NCBI GenBank assembly: GCA_963817035.1
Contig: CAWFMM010000003.1
Span: forward strand, 310,001 to 374,000
Direction of reading: 5' to 3'
DNA: 64,000 nucleotides
Origin: AC-49 sp963817035
GTDB lineage: Bacteria; Actinomycetota; Thermoleophilia; Solirubrobacterales; Solirubrobacteraceae
This document shows positions 48,906-57,633 of the stretch, piece by piece. The translations under genes and the position numbers were made by a program. The notes beneath the pieces were generated by a model. That model was not told where the DNA came from and did not search any database. It saw only the letters and a program-made list of their open reading frames with translations. The stretch's first letter is position 1. Each line of letters starts with the position of its first letter.

Positions 48906-49559
48906 ATGGCCGACACCCTTACCGCACAGGAACCGCTGATCGACGAGAACGGCGCGCAGATCATCGCGCCGACACTGCACCACACCGGCAACGTCACCTC
49001 GCGGCCCGAGGAGATGCTCGACTGGTACCGCAAGGTGCTCGGCCAGTACACAACGCTGATCGCCGCCCCACCCGCCACGCCGATGCCCGGCGTCTGGACG
49101 ACCAACGACTGGGCCCACCACCGGATGGGCTTCTTCAAGTTCCCCGTCAAAGATCAGCTCGACCCGAGCGGCCCGCATGTCAACCACGTTGCCTGGGAAT
49201 ACGACAACGTCGACGATTGGCTCGAGAGCGTGATGCGCATCAAGGCGCTGGGCATCATGCCTGCGTTCTGCGTCAACCACCTCACCACGTTCGCCTCCTA
49301 CTATCGCGACCCCGACGGCAACCTTGTCGAGCTGCTCACCGACGGCTTCGGCGACCACGCGAAATCGTTGGACGCACAGCTGCACTCCGAGGAAGTGCAG
49401 GCCAACCCCCCGGGCGTCCCGTTCGACTTCACGCTGATGTATGCAGCGCGCCAAGAGGGCGCCACACTGGACGAACTGCGCATCCGGTCACGGGCCGGCG
49501 AATGGACGCCCGCGGACGCACCCAACCACGACGTCAACCCCGACCTACTCGAAGACTAG
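48906..49559 (+). CDS. VOC family protein (extradiol dioxygenase-like)
   Basis: 217 residues, paralogue of the protein at 45837. APTLHHTGNVTSRPEEMLDW opens the first module, PHVNHVAWEYDNVDDWLESV the second, and DPDGNLVELLTDGF carries the Glu ligand. The C-terminal tail FTLMYAARQEGATLDELRIR, then SRAGEW, matches its paralogue. GGGAGACAAG lies before the ATG. A strong hairpin follows at 49573. Confidence 0.87.
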   Translation: MADTLTAQEPLIDENGAQIIAPTLHHTGNVTSRPEEMLDWYRKVLGQYTTLIAAPPATPMPGVWTTNDWAHHRMGFFKFPVKDQLDPSGPHVNHVAWEYDNVDDWLESVMRIKALGIMPAFCVNHLTTFASYYRDPDGNLVELLTDGFGDHAKSLDAQLHSEEVQANPPGVPFDFTLMYAARQEGATLDELRIRSRAGEWTPADAPNHDVNPDLLED

Positions 49560-49572
49560 AGCCGACACCTCA

Positions 49573-49598
49573 CGGCGGGGCGCCACCGCGCCCCGCCG
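49573..49598 (+). terminator. Strong GC hairpin
   Basis: CGGCGGGGCGC pairs perfectly with GCGCCCCGCCG around a CACC loop, 14 nt after the VOC stop. No T-run follows, as is common in high-GC actinobacteria. Confidence 0.6.
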
Positions 49599-49649
49599 GC
49601 GCGGCCCAGCGTGGCGGAGGAGCGGACGGCGATACGTCGAGGCTTGCCC

Positions 49650-49656
49650 TACCGTA
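49650..49656. promoter_or_regulatory. TACCGTA motif before the P450 gene
   Basis: Exact heptamer of the shared motif, 23 nt before the ATG at 49679. Confidence 0.35.
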
Positions 49657-49678
49657 TGACGCACGTAACCTTGACTCA

Positions 49679-50968
49679 ATGGAGCTCTCAATCGTTCATC
49701 CGTTCGATCCGCGCTTCCAAGCGTCGGCGTTCGAGGTCTACAAGGAGCTGCAGGAGTCGCGGCCCGTCTACGAGTTTCCCGAGGACAACCTCGTGATGGT
49801 GACGTCGCACGAGCTGATCGGGCCGATCCTGCGCGATACGAAGACCTTCTCGTCGCGGTTCGGCCAGCCCGGCGAGCAGTACTCCGGGAGCGTCGCCGAC
49901 CGGATCGCGCAGATCCAGGCCGACGGGTGGCCCTACCTGCCGACGATGCTCACCCAGGACCCACCGGTCAGCACGCGCTATCGCAAGACGGTGGCCTCGT
50001 ACTTCACCCGTGGGCAGATGCGCCAGCTCCAGCCCGTCGTCGAGGCGATCATGGCGAGCCTGATCAACGACCTGCCCGACGGCGAGCCGTTCGACGTCGT
50101 GCCGAACATCGCTGTGCCGCTGCCGATTCGGACGATCGCGGCCGTACTGCACCTGCCCGACGAGCGCCTCGCAGACTTCAAGCGCTGGAGCGACGACGCG
50201 GTCGCCGGGACGGGCGCCAAGCCCAGTGACGAGCGGATGCTCGAGGCGGCGCGAGGCGTCCTCGAGATGCAGCGCTACTTCGCCGAGCAGCTCGAGGAGC
50301 GCCGCCGCGAGCCGATCGGAGACCTTCTGACCGATCTGGTCCAGGCGACCATCGAGACCGACGAGCATGACGACAGCGGCGAGCCGGTCCGTCGGCCGCT
50401 CGAGATGGCTGAGATGCTCTCGATCCTGCGCCAGCTGCTGGTCGCCGGCAACGAGACCACGACCAACGCGCTCGCCACGGGGATCCGGCTGCTGGCCGAG
50501 AACCCGGACGAGTGGCGCAAGCTCAAGGCCGACCCCGAGCGCGTGACCGCGGTGACCGAGGAGGTGCTGCGCCTCGCCACCCCCGTGACCAGCATGTACC
50601 GCCTCGTCACCACCGACACCGAGATCGGCGGCTGCCCCGTCCACAAGGGCGCGCGGGTCACGCCGATGTACGCTGCGGCCAACCGCGACCCGGCCGTCTG
50701 GGGCCCCGACGCCGACGCCCTCGACCCCGATCGTCCCAGTAACGGCCACCTGGCGTTCGGACGCGGGGCCCACTTCTGCCTCGGCGCGCCGCTGGCTCGA
50801 CTGGAACTCGAGACCGCGTTCCGGTGTCTCTCGAGCCGGCTGCAGACGATCGAGCTCACCCCCGACAACGAGTTCGAGTACCACCCGAGCTTCCTGTTGC
50901 GCGGCCTGCGGTCGTTGCGAATCGTCGCGCAGAAGGAGCCGGCCGTCACCGGGGGCACCGGATCCTGA
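49679..50968 (+). CDS. Cytochrome P450
   Basis: 429 residues, soluble bacterial class I P450. The I-helix oxygen-activation motif is AGNETT (256-261), the K-helix is EEVLR (294-298), and the heme loop is AFGRGAHFCLGAPLAR with Cys367 as the heme ligand. It hydroxylates a substrate using electrons from a ferredoxin; two suitable 3Fe-4S ferredoxins (39904, 52508) and a ferredoxin reductase (56422) are in the window. The open frame extends 154 codons upstream but lacks P450 sequence; ATG 49679 fits the family. Confidence 0.95.
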   Translation: MELSIVHPFDPRFQASAFEVYKELQESRPVYEFPEDNLVMVTSHELIGPILRDTKTFSSRFGQPGEQYSGSVADRIAQIQADGWPYLPTMLTQDPPVSTRYRKTVASYFTRGQMRQLQPVVEAIMASLINDLPDGEPFDVVPNIAVPLPIRTIAAVLHLPDERLADFKRWSDDAVAGTGAKPSDERMLEAARGVLEMQRYFAEQLEERRREPIGDLLTDLVQATIETDEHDDSGEPVRRPLEMAEMLSILRQLLVAGNETTTNALATGIRLLAENPDEWRKLKADPERVTAVTEEVLRLATPVTSMYRLVTTDTEIGGCPVHKGARVTPMYAAANRDPAVWGPDADALDPDRPSNGHLAFGRGAHFCLGAPLARLELETAFRCLSSRLQTIELTPDNEFEYHPSFLLRGLRSLRIVAQKEPAVTGGTGS

Positions 50969-50998
50969 CCCCTGCGTGGTGCCGCACGGTTCGCCGAG

Positions 50999-51005
50999 TA
51001 CCGTA
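50999..51005. promoter_or_regulatory. TACCGTA motif before the broken CaiB gene
   Basis: Exact heptamer of the shared motif, 36 nt before the ATG at 51041. Confidence 0.35.
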
Positions 51006-51040
51006 GTGCTTGACGTTACGCGTCGGGAACCGAGCCTGCC

Positions 51041-51524
51041 ATGACTTCATCGAGTAGCGACGCCGGGTCGGTGCACGGCCCACTGCACGGCGTGCGGGTT
51101 CTCGAGGTCGCGATCTACGGCTTCGTCCCCTCGACCGGCGCGATCCTCGCCGAGTGGGGCGCGGAGGTGCTCAAGATCGAGTGGCGTCAAGGGGGAGGCG
51201 ATGCGCTCGAACACCATCGCCGGAGTCGGCAAGTCACTCTTCCTCTGGAACCTCTGCAACCGCGGTAAGCGAGCGCCGACGCTCGACCTCGCGTTGCCCG
51301 AGGGCCGCGAGATCGCGGTGCGACTCGTCGAAACCACCGACGTCTTCCTGACCAACTTCCTGCCGCCGGCCCGCCGGCGCCTGGTGTCGCTCGGCTTGGA
51401 TCGCCGCAGCCTACCGACCTCCTACGCTACCGCCGCGCGCAGCGCGGGAATCTCCAGCTTCAAGGCTTGGATGGACGGCACCCCGGCGGATCTGGGTGTG
51501 TCACGCGGTGCGGCGGTTGCGTAG
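51041..51524 (+). pseudogene. Truncated and frameshifted CaiB/BaiF CoA-transferase
   Basis: ATG 51041 gives LHGVRVLEVAIYGFVPSTGA, then WGAEVLKIEW, clear class III CoA-transferase sequence. The frame shifts near 51200 and continues as MRSNTIAGVGKSLFLWNLCN and LVETTDVFLTNFLPPARRRL. Similarity ends near 51440, after about 130 of the usual 400 residues, and the tail runs into the 3' end of the FAH gene. The active-site aspartate region is lost. A promoter motif upstream is intact, suggesting recent loss. Confidence 0.75.
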
Positions 51525-52463
51525 CGCGCCGGCGTTGCCGACTTCGATTTCGACGGTGTCGCCGGGCTGCAGGAATGGTCCGTCAGCTCCCTGTTCAATC
51601 GCGGTTCCGGCGGGGGTGCCGGATGTGAAGACGTCGCCGGGGCGCAGTGAGAGGAACTGTGAGATGTAGGCGGCACCGTCGCCGAACGAGCGGATCATCT
51701 CGTTCGTCGATCCGTTCTGCCTGATTTCGCCGTTGACGCGGCTGATGCACGCGAGGTCTGCGGGATCGTCTTCGCCGACGACCATGTAGACGCCGCAGGC
51801 GTTGCCGCCTTCCCAGTTCTTTTGCATCGCCCACGAGAGCAGTCCCTTGTCGAGCTTGCTCAGGCCGACACCCAGGTGCGGGTCGCGGACGCTGAGGTCG
51901 TTCCATCCTGTGTAGCCCCAGATCCGCAGCTCGGCCGGGTCGACGTTTCGTCCGCCGTTCGCGAGAACGGCGGCCGCCTCGACCTCGTAGTCGATGCGCT
52001 GCGCTCCCTGCGGTACAGCGAACTCGTCGTCGGGGCCGATGATGCTTCCAGGGATCACGTAGAACCCACCGGGCGGGTCCTCCGCCAACCGTTTCGCGAG
52101 GCTGTCATCGCCGCCGATCGCCGCCGACGCCGACGCGACATGCGACGCGAAGTTCGTGCCCAGCGCGAAGACCCGCGCGGTGGGAGACGGCAGCGGCGGG
52201 CGCAGCCGCACCTCGCTGAGCGCTTTGACGACCGCCCCGGCACCATCCGCCGCAGCCCACCCCGCCAGCTGCTCAAGCGCAGGCCCGACCGAGTCCCACG
52301 CCTCGATCAGCGGCACCCAATCGCGGCACCCATCGCTGCCCACCAGCGCGAGCAGCTCCGCATCAGCATCGGCAAACGAGGCCACCGACGCCGAAAGGTC
52401 AACCAAACGGTCCCCACCGACAAGAATGCCAGTGCGATCTTTATCAAATCGAGCGAGTTTCAT
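51501..52463 (-). CDS. Fumarylacetoacetate hydrolase (FAH) family protein
   Basis: 320 residues. FAH-fold motifs: FALGTNFASHVAS, the metal-binding IDYEVEAAAVLANGGRNV, IWGYTGWNDLSVRD, LRPGDVFTSGTPAGTA and LQPGDTVEIEVGNAGALRN. Members cleave C-C bonds of acylpyruvates or hydrate/decarboxylate oxo-dienoates from ring breakdown. The 5' part of the coding strand prefers G/T-ending codons while the 3' part prefers C/A-ending ones. It overlaps the broken CaiB tail by 24 nt and follows the ferredoxin gene on the same strand after 44 nt. Confidence 0.92.
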   Translation of the reverse strand: MKLARFDKDRTGILVGGDRLVDLSASVASFADADAELLALVGSDGCRDWVPLIEAWDSVGPALEQLAGWAAADGAGAVVKALSEVRLRPPLPSPTARVFALGTNFASHVASASAAIGGDDSLAKRLAEDPPGGFYVIPGSIIGPDDEFAVPQGAQRIDYEVEAAAVLANGGRNVDPAELRIWGYTGWNDLSVRDPHLGVGLSKLDKGLLSWAMQKNWEGGNACGVYMVVGEDDPADLACISRVNGEIRQNGSTNEMIRSFGDGAAYISQFLSLRPGDVFTSGTPAGTAIEQGADGPFLQPGDTVEIEVGNAGALRNRRTA

Positions 52464-52507
52464 CGTCGCCCAACTATACGTCGCACCCGGGCTTGCTGCG
52501 CCCCGGG

Positions 52508-52717
52508 CTACTGGGGTGGCGGCACCTCGTCGCAGTAGATCGCGTCGAGGGGGCAGGCGAGAGCGCCGTCTCGCGCCTGCGCTTGGAGCTCGGGCGCCAC
52601 CGTCTCGAGGGCGACGTAGGTAAACCCCTGCTCGTCGCGCTTGTAGACGTCGGGTCCCGCGTGTCTACAGATACCGAAACCGCAGCACTTCTCTGAGTCG
52701 ACTTTGACATACAACAT
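52508..52717 (-). CDS. 3Fe-4S type ferredoxin
   Basis: 69 residues; VDSEKCCGFGICRHAGPDVY and the distal LACPLDAIYCDE carry the cluster cysteines, as in P450 ferredoxins (fourth position is Gly/Phe-Gly, with no Cys). ATG 52717 has AAGGAG upstream (AAGGAGATCATGGGGC then ATG). The frame is open further upstream without family sequence. It is divergent from the VOC gene at 52782 and is the closest ferredoxin to the P450. Confidence 0.9.
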   Translation of the reverse strand: MLYVKVDSEKCCGFGICRHAGPDVYKRDEQGFTYVALETVAPELQAQARDGALACPLDAIYCDEVPPPQ

Positions 52718-52781
52718 GCCCCATGATCTCCTTCTTGGACGGCCGATTTCAGACGGCCAACAGACATCAGAGGAGGATGCT

Positions 52782-53342
52782 GTGCCAATTACGGACCGCT
52801 CGACGAAGGAGCCGCTGCTCAAGACGGGGCCCCTCAACCACGGGACGCTCTCGTGCGTCGACATCGTCAAGAGCAGACGGTTCTACGAAGAGGTGCTGGG
52901 GATGGAATGCATCCAGGTGGCCCCTCGGACGCTCGTGATGCGCAAGGGGACCGAACAGACCTACAGCGTGATCGAGACGGGCACAGAAAGCACGATGCCG
53001 TTGATCAACCACAACGGCTTTGAGGTCGGGAGCTACGAGGAGGTCGACGACGCCAACCAGAAGCTGCTGGCGATCAAGGACGAGTGGGGCCTGAAGAAGG
53101 TCAACAAGCCGATGCTGATCCACGCGGACTACACCTTCTACTTCGAAGACTTCGACGGCAACTGGTGGGAGATCACCTCCGTCAGGCCCGGCGGACTCAG
53201 CGCCGACTTCGACGAGCGCGAAGACGGCTGGGACCTCACCGGCCTCCACGACATCGACGGCATCAACGACAAACAAGCCCTCAACAACGTCCACACCCAC
53301 AACCCCGAGTTCCGAGCAAAACTCCTCGAAGCAACACACTGA
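52782..53342 (+). CDS. VOC family protein (extradiol dioxygenase-like)
   Basis: 186 residues. NHGTLSCVDIVKSRRFYEEV opens the first module with the His ligand, PMLIHADYTFYFEDFDGNWW the second, then the Glu ligand in EITSVRPGG. GTG 52782 has GAGGAGG 6 nt upstream. It lacks the paired C-terminal tail of the 45837/48906 proteins, so it is a different VOC branch. The last 90 nt are unusually A/C-rich (AACAACGTCCACACCCAC), unlike the rest. Confidence 0.85.
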   Translation: MPITDRSTKEPLLKTGPLNHGTLSCVDIVKSRRFYEEVLGMECIQVAPRTLVMRKGTEQTYSVIETGTESTMPLINHNGFEVGSYEEVDDANQKLLAIKDEWGLKKVNKPMLIHADYTFYFEDFDGNWWEITSVRPGGLSADFDEREDGWDLTGLHDIDGINDKQALNNVHTHNPEFRAKLLEATH

Positions 53343-53401
53343 CCCACCATCAACACCCGGCGCGACCAACCCAATCCGTCGACCGCCCTCATCCACCGCG
53401 A

Positions 53402-54399
53402 TCAACGAGGGCGCCACGACATCGGATGTTCGCCTACGCCGTCGCCGGCGATGACCCGGTAGCCGCTCCACTCATCGCCGTCCTTGAGGCGCGTGACGTA
53501 CTCGACGTCTCCGGTCCCGGCACCGACCGAGCGGTCGTACACGACGACCTGACGCGATCCTGAGATGCTCGCCTTCGGAACGGAGACCGCGCGGTCGGTG
53601 TTGCGACGGGCGACAAGCTTGACCGGCTGCTCCATGGTCCCGTCGGCCTTGCGGCCAAACGCCTGGATCTGGTTGATGTCGTGGTCCTGGTTGAACGCGC
53701 AGCACGACTCGGCGAACGCGATCAGCACGTTGCCGGCATGGTCGAACGCGATGCTGTAGCCGGTGATGAACCCATCCTGGTTTTGGGCAGCGTCGCCGCT
53801 GCCGTTGGTGGTGAACACCGGGCTCGGCGCGCCGAACGAGCCGCCGGCCGGACGCGTGACGAGCTCGGCGCGCGCTCTGCCGACACCCCCGTTGCCGAGG
53901 TCGGTCGTGAACATCACATCGCGTTGCCGCTGTCGTCGAACTCCACCTTCGGTCCGGCGGCGCTGTCGGAGCCCGGGCTGAGGACGATCGGCGCGCCGAA
54001 GTCGCCGCCGGGCGGGCGCACGGAAGCAACCACGTCGAAGAGCCCGGCGGGGCCGGTCGGCTACGGCTGGCTCCACGCGACGATCGGGGTGCCGTCCCGC
54101 GCGATCGCGACGTCCGGGTTGAGCGAGTCGACACCCGCCGCAGACATCGCCTTGGAGGCCGCGAAGAAGCCGCCCGCGGGCCGGTAGGACGCGTGGACGA
54201 TCAGCTTGCCGTTGACCGACTAGCGCCACGCCCCGATCGCGTTGCCGTTCGGATCGACTTCGACCGCCGGGGCATCGGCGTCGGCGCCGGCGGGCGAGAG
54301 CGTCTGCGCCGCACCGAACTCGAGCTCGGCGGCGTGGGCGGACGGAGCGAGGATGAGCAGCGCGACGACCAGCGGCGGTGCGATCGTTCGGAGGCGCAT
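53402..54399 (-). pseudogene. Broken secreted beta-repeat protein gene
   Basis: ATG 54399 starts a signal peptide (MRLRTIAPPLVVALLILAPS, then AHAAELEFG) followed by repeats of the type VEVDPNGNAIGAWR and RPAGGFFAASKAMSAAG. In-frame TAG codons interrupt it at 54222 and 54063, and a one-base deletion at about 53914 gives a TGA. The next frame continues to 53402 (VMFTTDLGNGGVGRARAELV, AGNVLIAFAESCCAFNQDHD). The pattern resembles secreted propeller-like proteins abundant in Thermoleophilia. Joined, it would be about 330 residues. Confidence 0.7.
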
Positions 54400-54523
54400 C
54401 GCACCGCAGACTAGACCATGCCCGCCGCGCTCACGACATGGCAGCCTTACCCGACGCGGCGGGTCAGGCGTGATCGCCGTGACCGGCCACCGACGTCAGG
54501 AGGGACCAGGCTGATCCGGGCAG

Positions 54524-56374
54524 TCAGGCGGTCGACTTCGCAGCGTTGCGGCTCGCTTTGACGCGGTCGCCGGCAGCGAGCACGACCTTGCGCAGGCGCA
54601 CGGCATCGGGAGTCACCTCGACACATTCGTCGGGACGGATGAACTCGAGCGCCTGGTCCAACGACAGTCGCAGCGGCGGCACGATGCTGATCATCTCATC
54701 GGCGTTGGCCGACCTGATGTTCGTTTGCTTCTTTTCCCTCACCGCGTTGACGTCGAGGTCATCCGTGCGTGCGTTTGAGCCGACGATCATGCCCTCATAG
54801 ACGTCCTCACCAGGGCCGACAAACAGGCCGCCGCGCTCCTGCATCCGCATGATCGCGAACGACGCGGTCTTCCCGGCGCGGTCTGCGACCAGCGACCCGG
54901 CAGTACGGGTGGTGATGTCGCCCTGCCAGGGTTCGTAGCTCTCGAAGACCGAGTGCATGATCCCTGAGCCGCGGGTCTCTGTCAGGAATTCGGTGCGAAA
55001 GCCGATCAGGCCGCGGGCGGGCACCAGGTACTCCAGGCGCACCCAGCCAGTGCCGTGGTTGATCATCTGCTCCATGCGTCCCTTGCGTAGTGCCATGAGC
55101 TGCGTGACGGTGCCCAGGAAGTCCTCCGGCACGTCGATGGCCATACGCTCGATGGGCTCGTGGATCTTGCCGTCGACCGTCTGGGTGACGACCTTGGGCT
55201 TGCCGACGGTGAGCTCGAAGCCCTCGCGGCGCATGGTCTCAACCAGCACGCCGAGCTGCAGCTCGCCGCGACCCTGGACTTCCCAGGTGTCCGGGCGCTC
55301 GGTGTCCAGCACCCGGATCGACACGTTGCCGATCAGCTCGGCCTGGAGCCGCTCAGAGACCTGGCGGGCGGTCAGCTTGGACCCGACCTTGCCCGCCAGC
55401 GGGCTGGTGTTGATGCCGATCGTCATGCCCAGCGCGGGCTCGTCGACGCTGACCGGCGGCAGCGGCTTGGGCTCGTCAGCATCGGCGACGGTGTCGCCGA
55501 TGGTGATCTCCGGGAATCCGGCCAGGGCAATAATCTCGCCAGGCCCGGCGCTGTCTGCGGCGATGCGGCCCATGCCTTCGGTGATGTACAGCTCAGCGAC
55601 CCGCACCTTCTCGATGTCACCGGAGCCGTGACGGCACCAAGCCACCGTCTGGCCCTTGCTGATGGTGCCGTTGTGCACGCGGCAAAGCGCCAGCCGGCCG
55701 AGATAGGCGGAGGCGTCGAGGTTGGTGACCAGCGCCTGTAGGCCATGGCCTTCGGTGTGCATCGGCGCCGGGACGGCCGACACCAACAGGTCCAGCAGCG
55801 GCTTGAGGTCGACGCCGTCGACGCCCTGAGTCATCGAGGCCTGCCCGGCCCGCGCGTTGGTGTAGACGATCGGAAACTCGATCTGGGCGTCAGTGGCGTC
55901 GAGGTCCATGAACAGCTGGTAAACCTCGTCTACCACCTCGCTGATACGGGCGTCGGGGCGATCGACCTTGTTGATGATCAGGATGACCGGCAGGCTCGCT
56001 TCCAGGGCCTTGCGCAGCACGAACCGTGTCTGGGGCAGCGGACCTTCGGAGCTGTCAACCAGGAGCAACACCGCGTCGACCATCGTCAGGCCGCGTTCGA
56101 CCTCGCCGCCGAAGTCGGCGTGGCCAGGGGTGTCGACGAGGTTGATCTTGACCTCACCGACCCCGTCCGCGGTGTAACGAATGGCCGCGTTCTTGGCCAG
56201 GATGGTGATGCCGCGCTCTCGTTCCTGGTCCATGGAGTCCATGACCCGGTCGGTCACTTCCTCGTGCGCGGAAAACGTGCCCGATTGCCGCAGCAGGGCG
56301 TCGACGAGCGTCGTCTTGCCATGATCGACGTGGGCGATGATGGCGACGTTGCGTAGATCTTGACGGGCGAGCAT
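54524..56374 (-). CDS. typA: Ribosome-associated GTPase BipA/TypA
   Basis: 616 residues, translational GTPase active in ribosome assembly and stress growth. G1 AHVDHGKTTLVDALLRQSG, G2 RERGITILAKNAA, G3 DTPGHADFGGEVERG and G4 NKVDRPDARI are intact, followed by EF-G-like domains and the BipA C-terminal domain (GSNARTDDLDVNAVREKKQT, NIRSANADEM). ATG 56374 gives MLARQDLRNVAIIAHVDHGK, the family start. Its neighbours are unrelated: a broken secreted-protein gene downstream and the FAD reductase upstream. Confidence 0.97.
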   Translation of the reverse strand: MLARQDLRNVAIIAHVDHGKTTLVDALLRQSGTFSAHEEVTDRVMDSMDQERERGITILAKNAAIRYTADGVGEVKINLVDTPGHADFGGEVERGLTMVDAVLLLVDSSEGPLPQTRFVLRKALEASLPVILIINKVDRPDARISEVVDEVYQLFMDLDATDAQIEFPIVYTNARAGQASMTQGVDGVDLKPLLDLLVSAVPAPMHTEGHGLQALVTNLDASAYLGRLALCRVHNGTISKGQTVAWCRHGSGDIEKVRVAELYITEGMGRIAADSAGPGEIIALAGFPEITIGDTVADADEPKPLPPVSVDEPALGMTIGINTSPLAGKVGSKLTARQVSERLQAELIGNVSIRVLDTERPDTWEVQGRGELQLGVLVETMRREGFELTVGKPKVVTQTVDGKIHEPIERMAIDVPEDFLGTVTQLMALRKGRMEQMINHGTGWVRLEYLVPARGLIGFRTEFLTETRGSGIMHSVFESYEPWQGDITTRTAGSLVADRAGKTASFAIMRMQERGGLFVGPGEDVYEGMIVGSNARTDDLDVNAVREKKQTNIRSANADEMISIVPPLRLSLDQALEFIRPDECVEVTPDAVRLRKVVLAAGDRVKASRNAAKSTA

Positions 56375-56421
56375 CACATCACCGTAGAGCAGACGCCGCG
56401 ACGACCTCGGGCCCTCGGACG

Positions 56422-57633
56422 TCAGCCCGCGGTCGTGCGGTCCGGCGCCTCCATGCCGGCAGAGATCTCGTCGCGATAGGCCGCGATCCGCCCGGCGGCG
56501 TTCCATCCGAGAGCGCCCACGAGCTCACCCGAGCCCGAGGCGCGGAAGGCGACCACGAACGAGTCGTCCTCGAGCGTGCCGTAGCCCGGGGCGACCGTCG
56601 CGTCGGGGGGGACGAACCCCCAGACCTGCACCTTGACGTCGTACTGGTCGGTCCAGAAGAACGGGACCGGGCAGAACGCCGTCGGCACCCCGAGGATGTT
56701 GGCGGCCACTGCGCGTCCCTGCTCGTTGGCGTTCATCCGATGCTCGAGGCGCACGCGCCCGACCTGGGGGTGATGCCAGCTGGCGACGTCCCCGGCCGCC
56801 CACACCCCGGGCGCCGCCCGGCAGTGCTCGTCGCAGACGACGCCGTCGTCGAGGTCGAGCCCGCTCCCCGCCAGCCAGTCGACGGCCGGCGCGCAGCCGA
56901 TCGCGACCAGGACGGCGTCGGCCGCAAGCCGGGCGCCGTCGGAGAGCTCGACCTCCCGCACGTGGCCCCGCTCGCCGGGATCGCCGTGGAAGGCCGTCAC
57001 CCCGGTGCCGGTGAGCACGCGCACGCCGTGCTCGCGATGCAGGGCCAGCAGTCGCTCGGCCACCGGCGCGCCGAGCCGGCTCGCCAGCGGCCGCTCGAGC
57101 GGCTCGACGACCGTCACCTCGGCGCCGAGCTTGCGCGCCGTCGCCGCCGCCTCGAGCCCCAGGAAGCCGGCCCCGACGACCACCAGCCGCGTCGACGGCC
57201 CGATCGCCGCCCGCAGCGCGACCGCGTGGTCGAGCGTCCGCAGGACGTGGATTCCCGCGCGGTCCGCTCCCGGGAGCGTCCGCGGGCGCACCCCCGTGGC
57301 GATCACGACGGCGCCGTATCCGAGCTCGCGCCCGTCGTCGATGGTGACCACCCGCCGGTCGACGTCGAGGGCCGTCGCGCGCGTGCCCAGCAGCCAGCTC
57401 GCTCGCAGGCCGTCGCGTCGCTTCGCGGTCAGCAACGCGATCTTCTCGGCCTCCCAGTCGCCCCGGAGCACCTGCTTGGAGAGCGGCGGCCGATCGTAGG
57501 GCTCGTCGTGCTCCTCCCCCACGATCGTGATGACTCCCGGATACTCGCGCCGGCGCAGCACCTCGGCCACGGCGAGACCCGCCGCGCCGGCCCCGACCAC
57601 GACGACCGACGCGGGCGCCCCCACCGTCGTCAC
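56422..57633 (-). CDS. FAD-dependent ferredoxin reductase
   Basis: 403 residues, like rhodocoxin/putidaredoxin reductases. FAD site VVVGAGAAGLAVAEVLRRRE, EPYDRPPLSKQVLRGDWE, the NAD site VVVGAGFLGLEAAATARKLG and the second FAD site GVWAAGDVASWHHP are present. The reductase C-terminal domain follows (FFWTDQYDVKVQVWGFVPPD). It passes NADH electrons to a ferredoxin and would complete a class I P450 system with the P450 at 49679. GTG 57633 fits the family; ACCGTAG lies upstream at 57678. Confidence 0.9.
   Translation of the reverse strand: MTTVGAPASVVVVGAGAAGLAVAEVLRRREYPGVITIVGEEHDEPYDRPPLSKQVLRGDWEAEKIALLTAKRRDGLRASWLLGTRATALDVDRRVVTIDDGRELGYGAVVIATGVRPRTLPGADRAGIHVLRTLDHAVALRAAIGPSTRLVVVGAGFLGLEAAATARKLGAEVTVVEPLERPLASRLGAPVAERLLALHREHGVRVLTGTGVTAFHGDPGERGHVREVELSDGARLAADAVLVAIGCAPAVDWLAGSGLDLDDGVVCDEHCRAAPGVWAAGDVASWHHPQVGRVRLEHRMNANEQGRAVAANILGVPTAFCPVPFFWTDQYDVKVQVWGFVPPDATVAPGYGTLEDDSFVVAFRASGSGELVGALGWNAAGRIAAYRDEISAGMEAPDRTTAG

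Noticed and set aside
23632..54222. TAG read as an amino acid (recoding)
   Set aside because: The TAGs occur only in genes that also carry frameshifts; no pyrrolysine genes are seen, and intact genes end normally.
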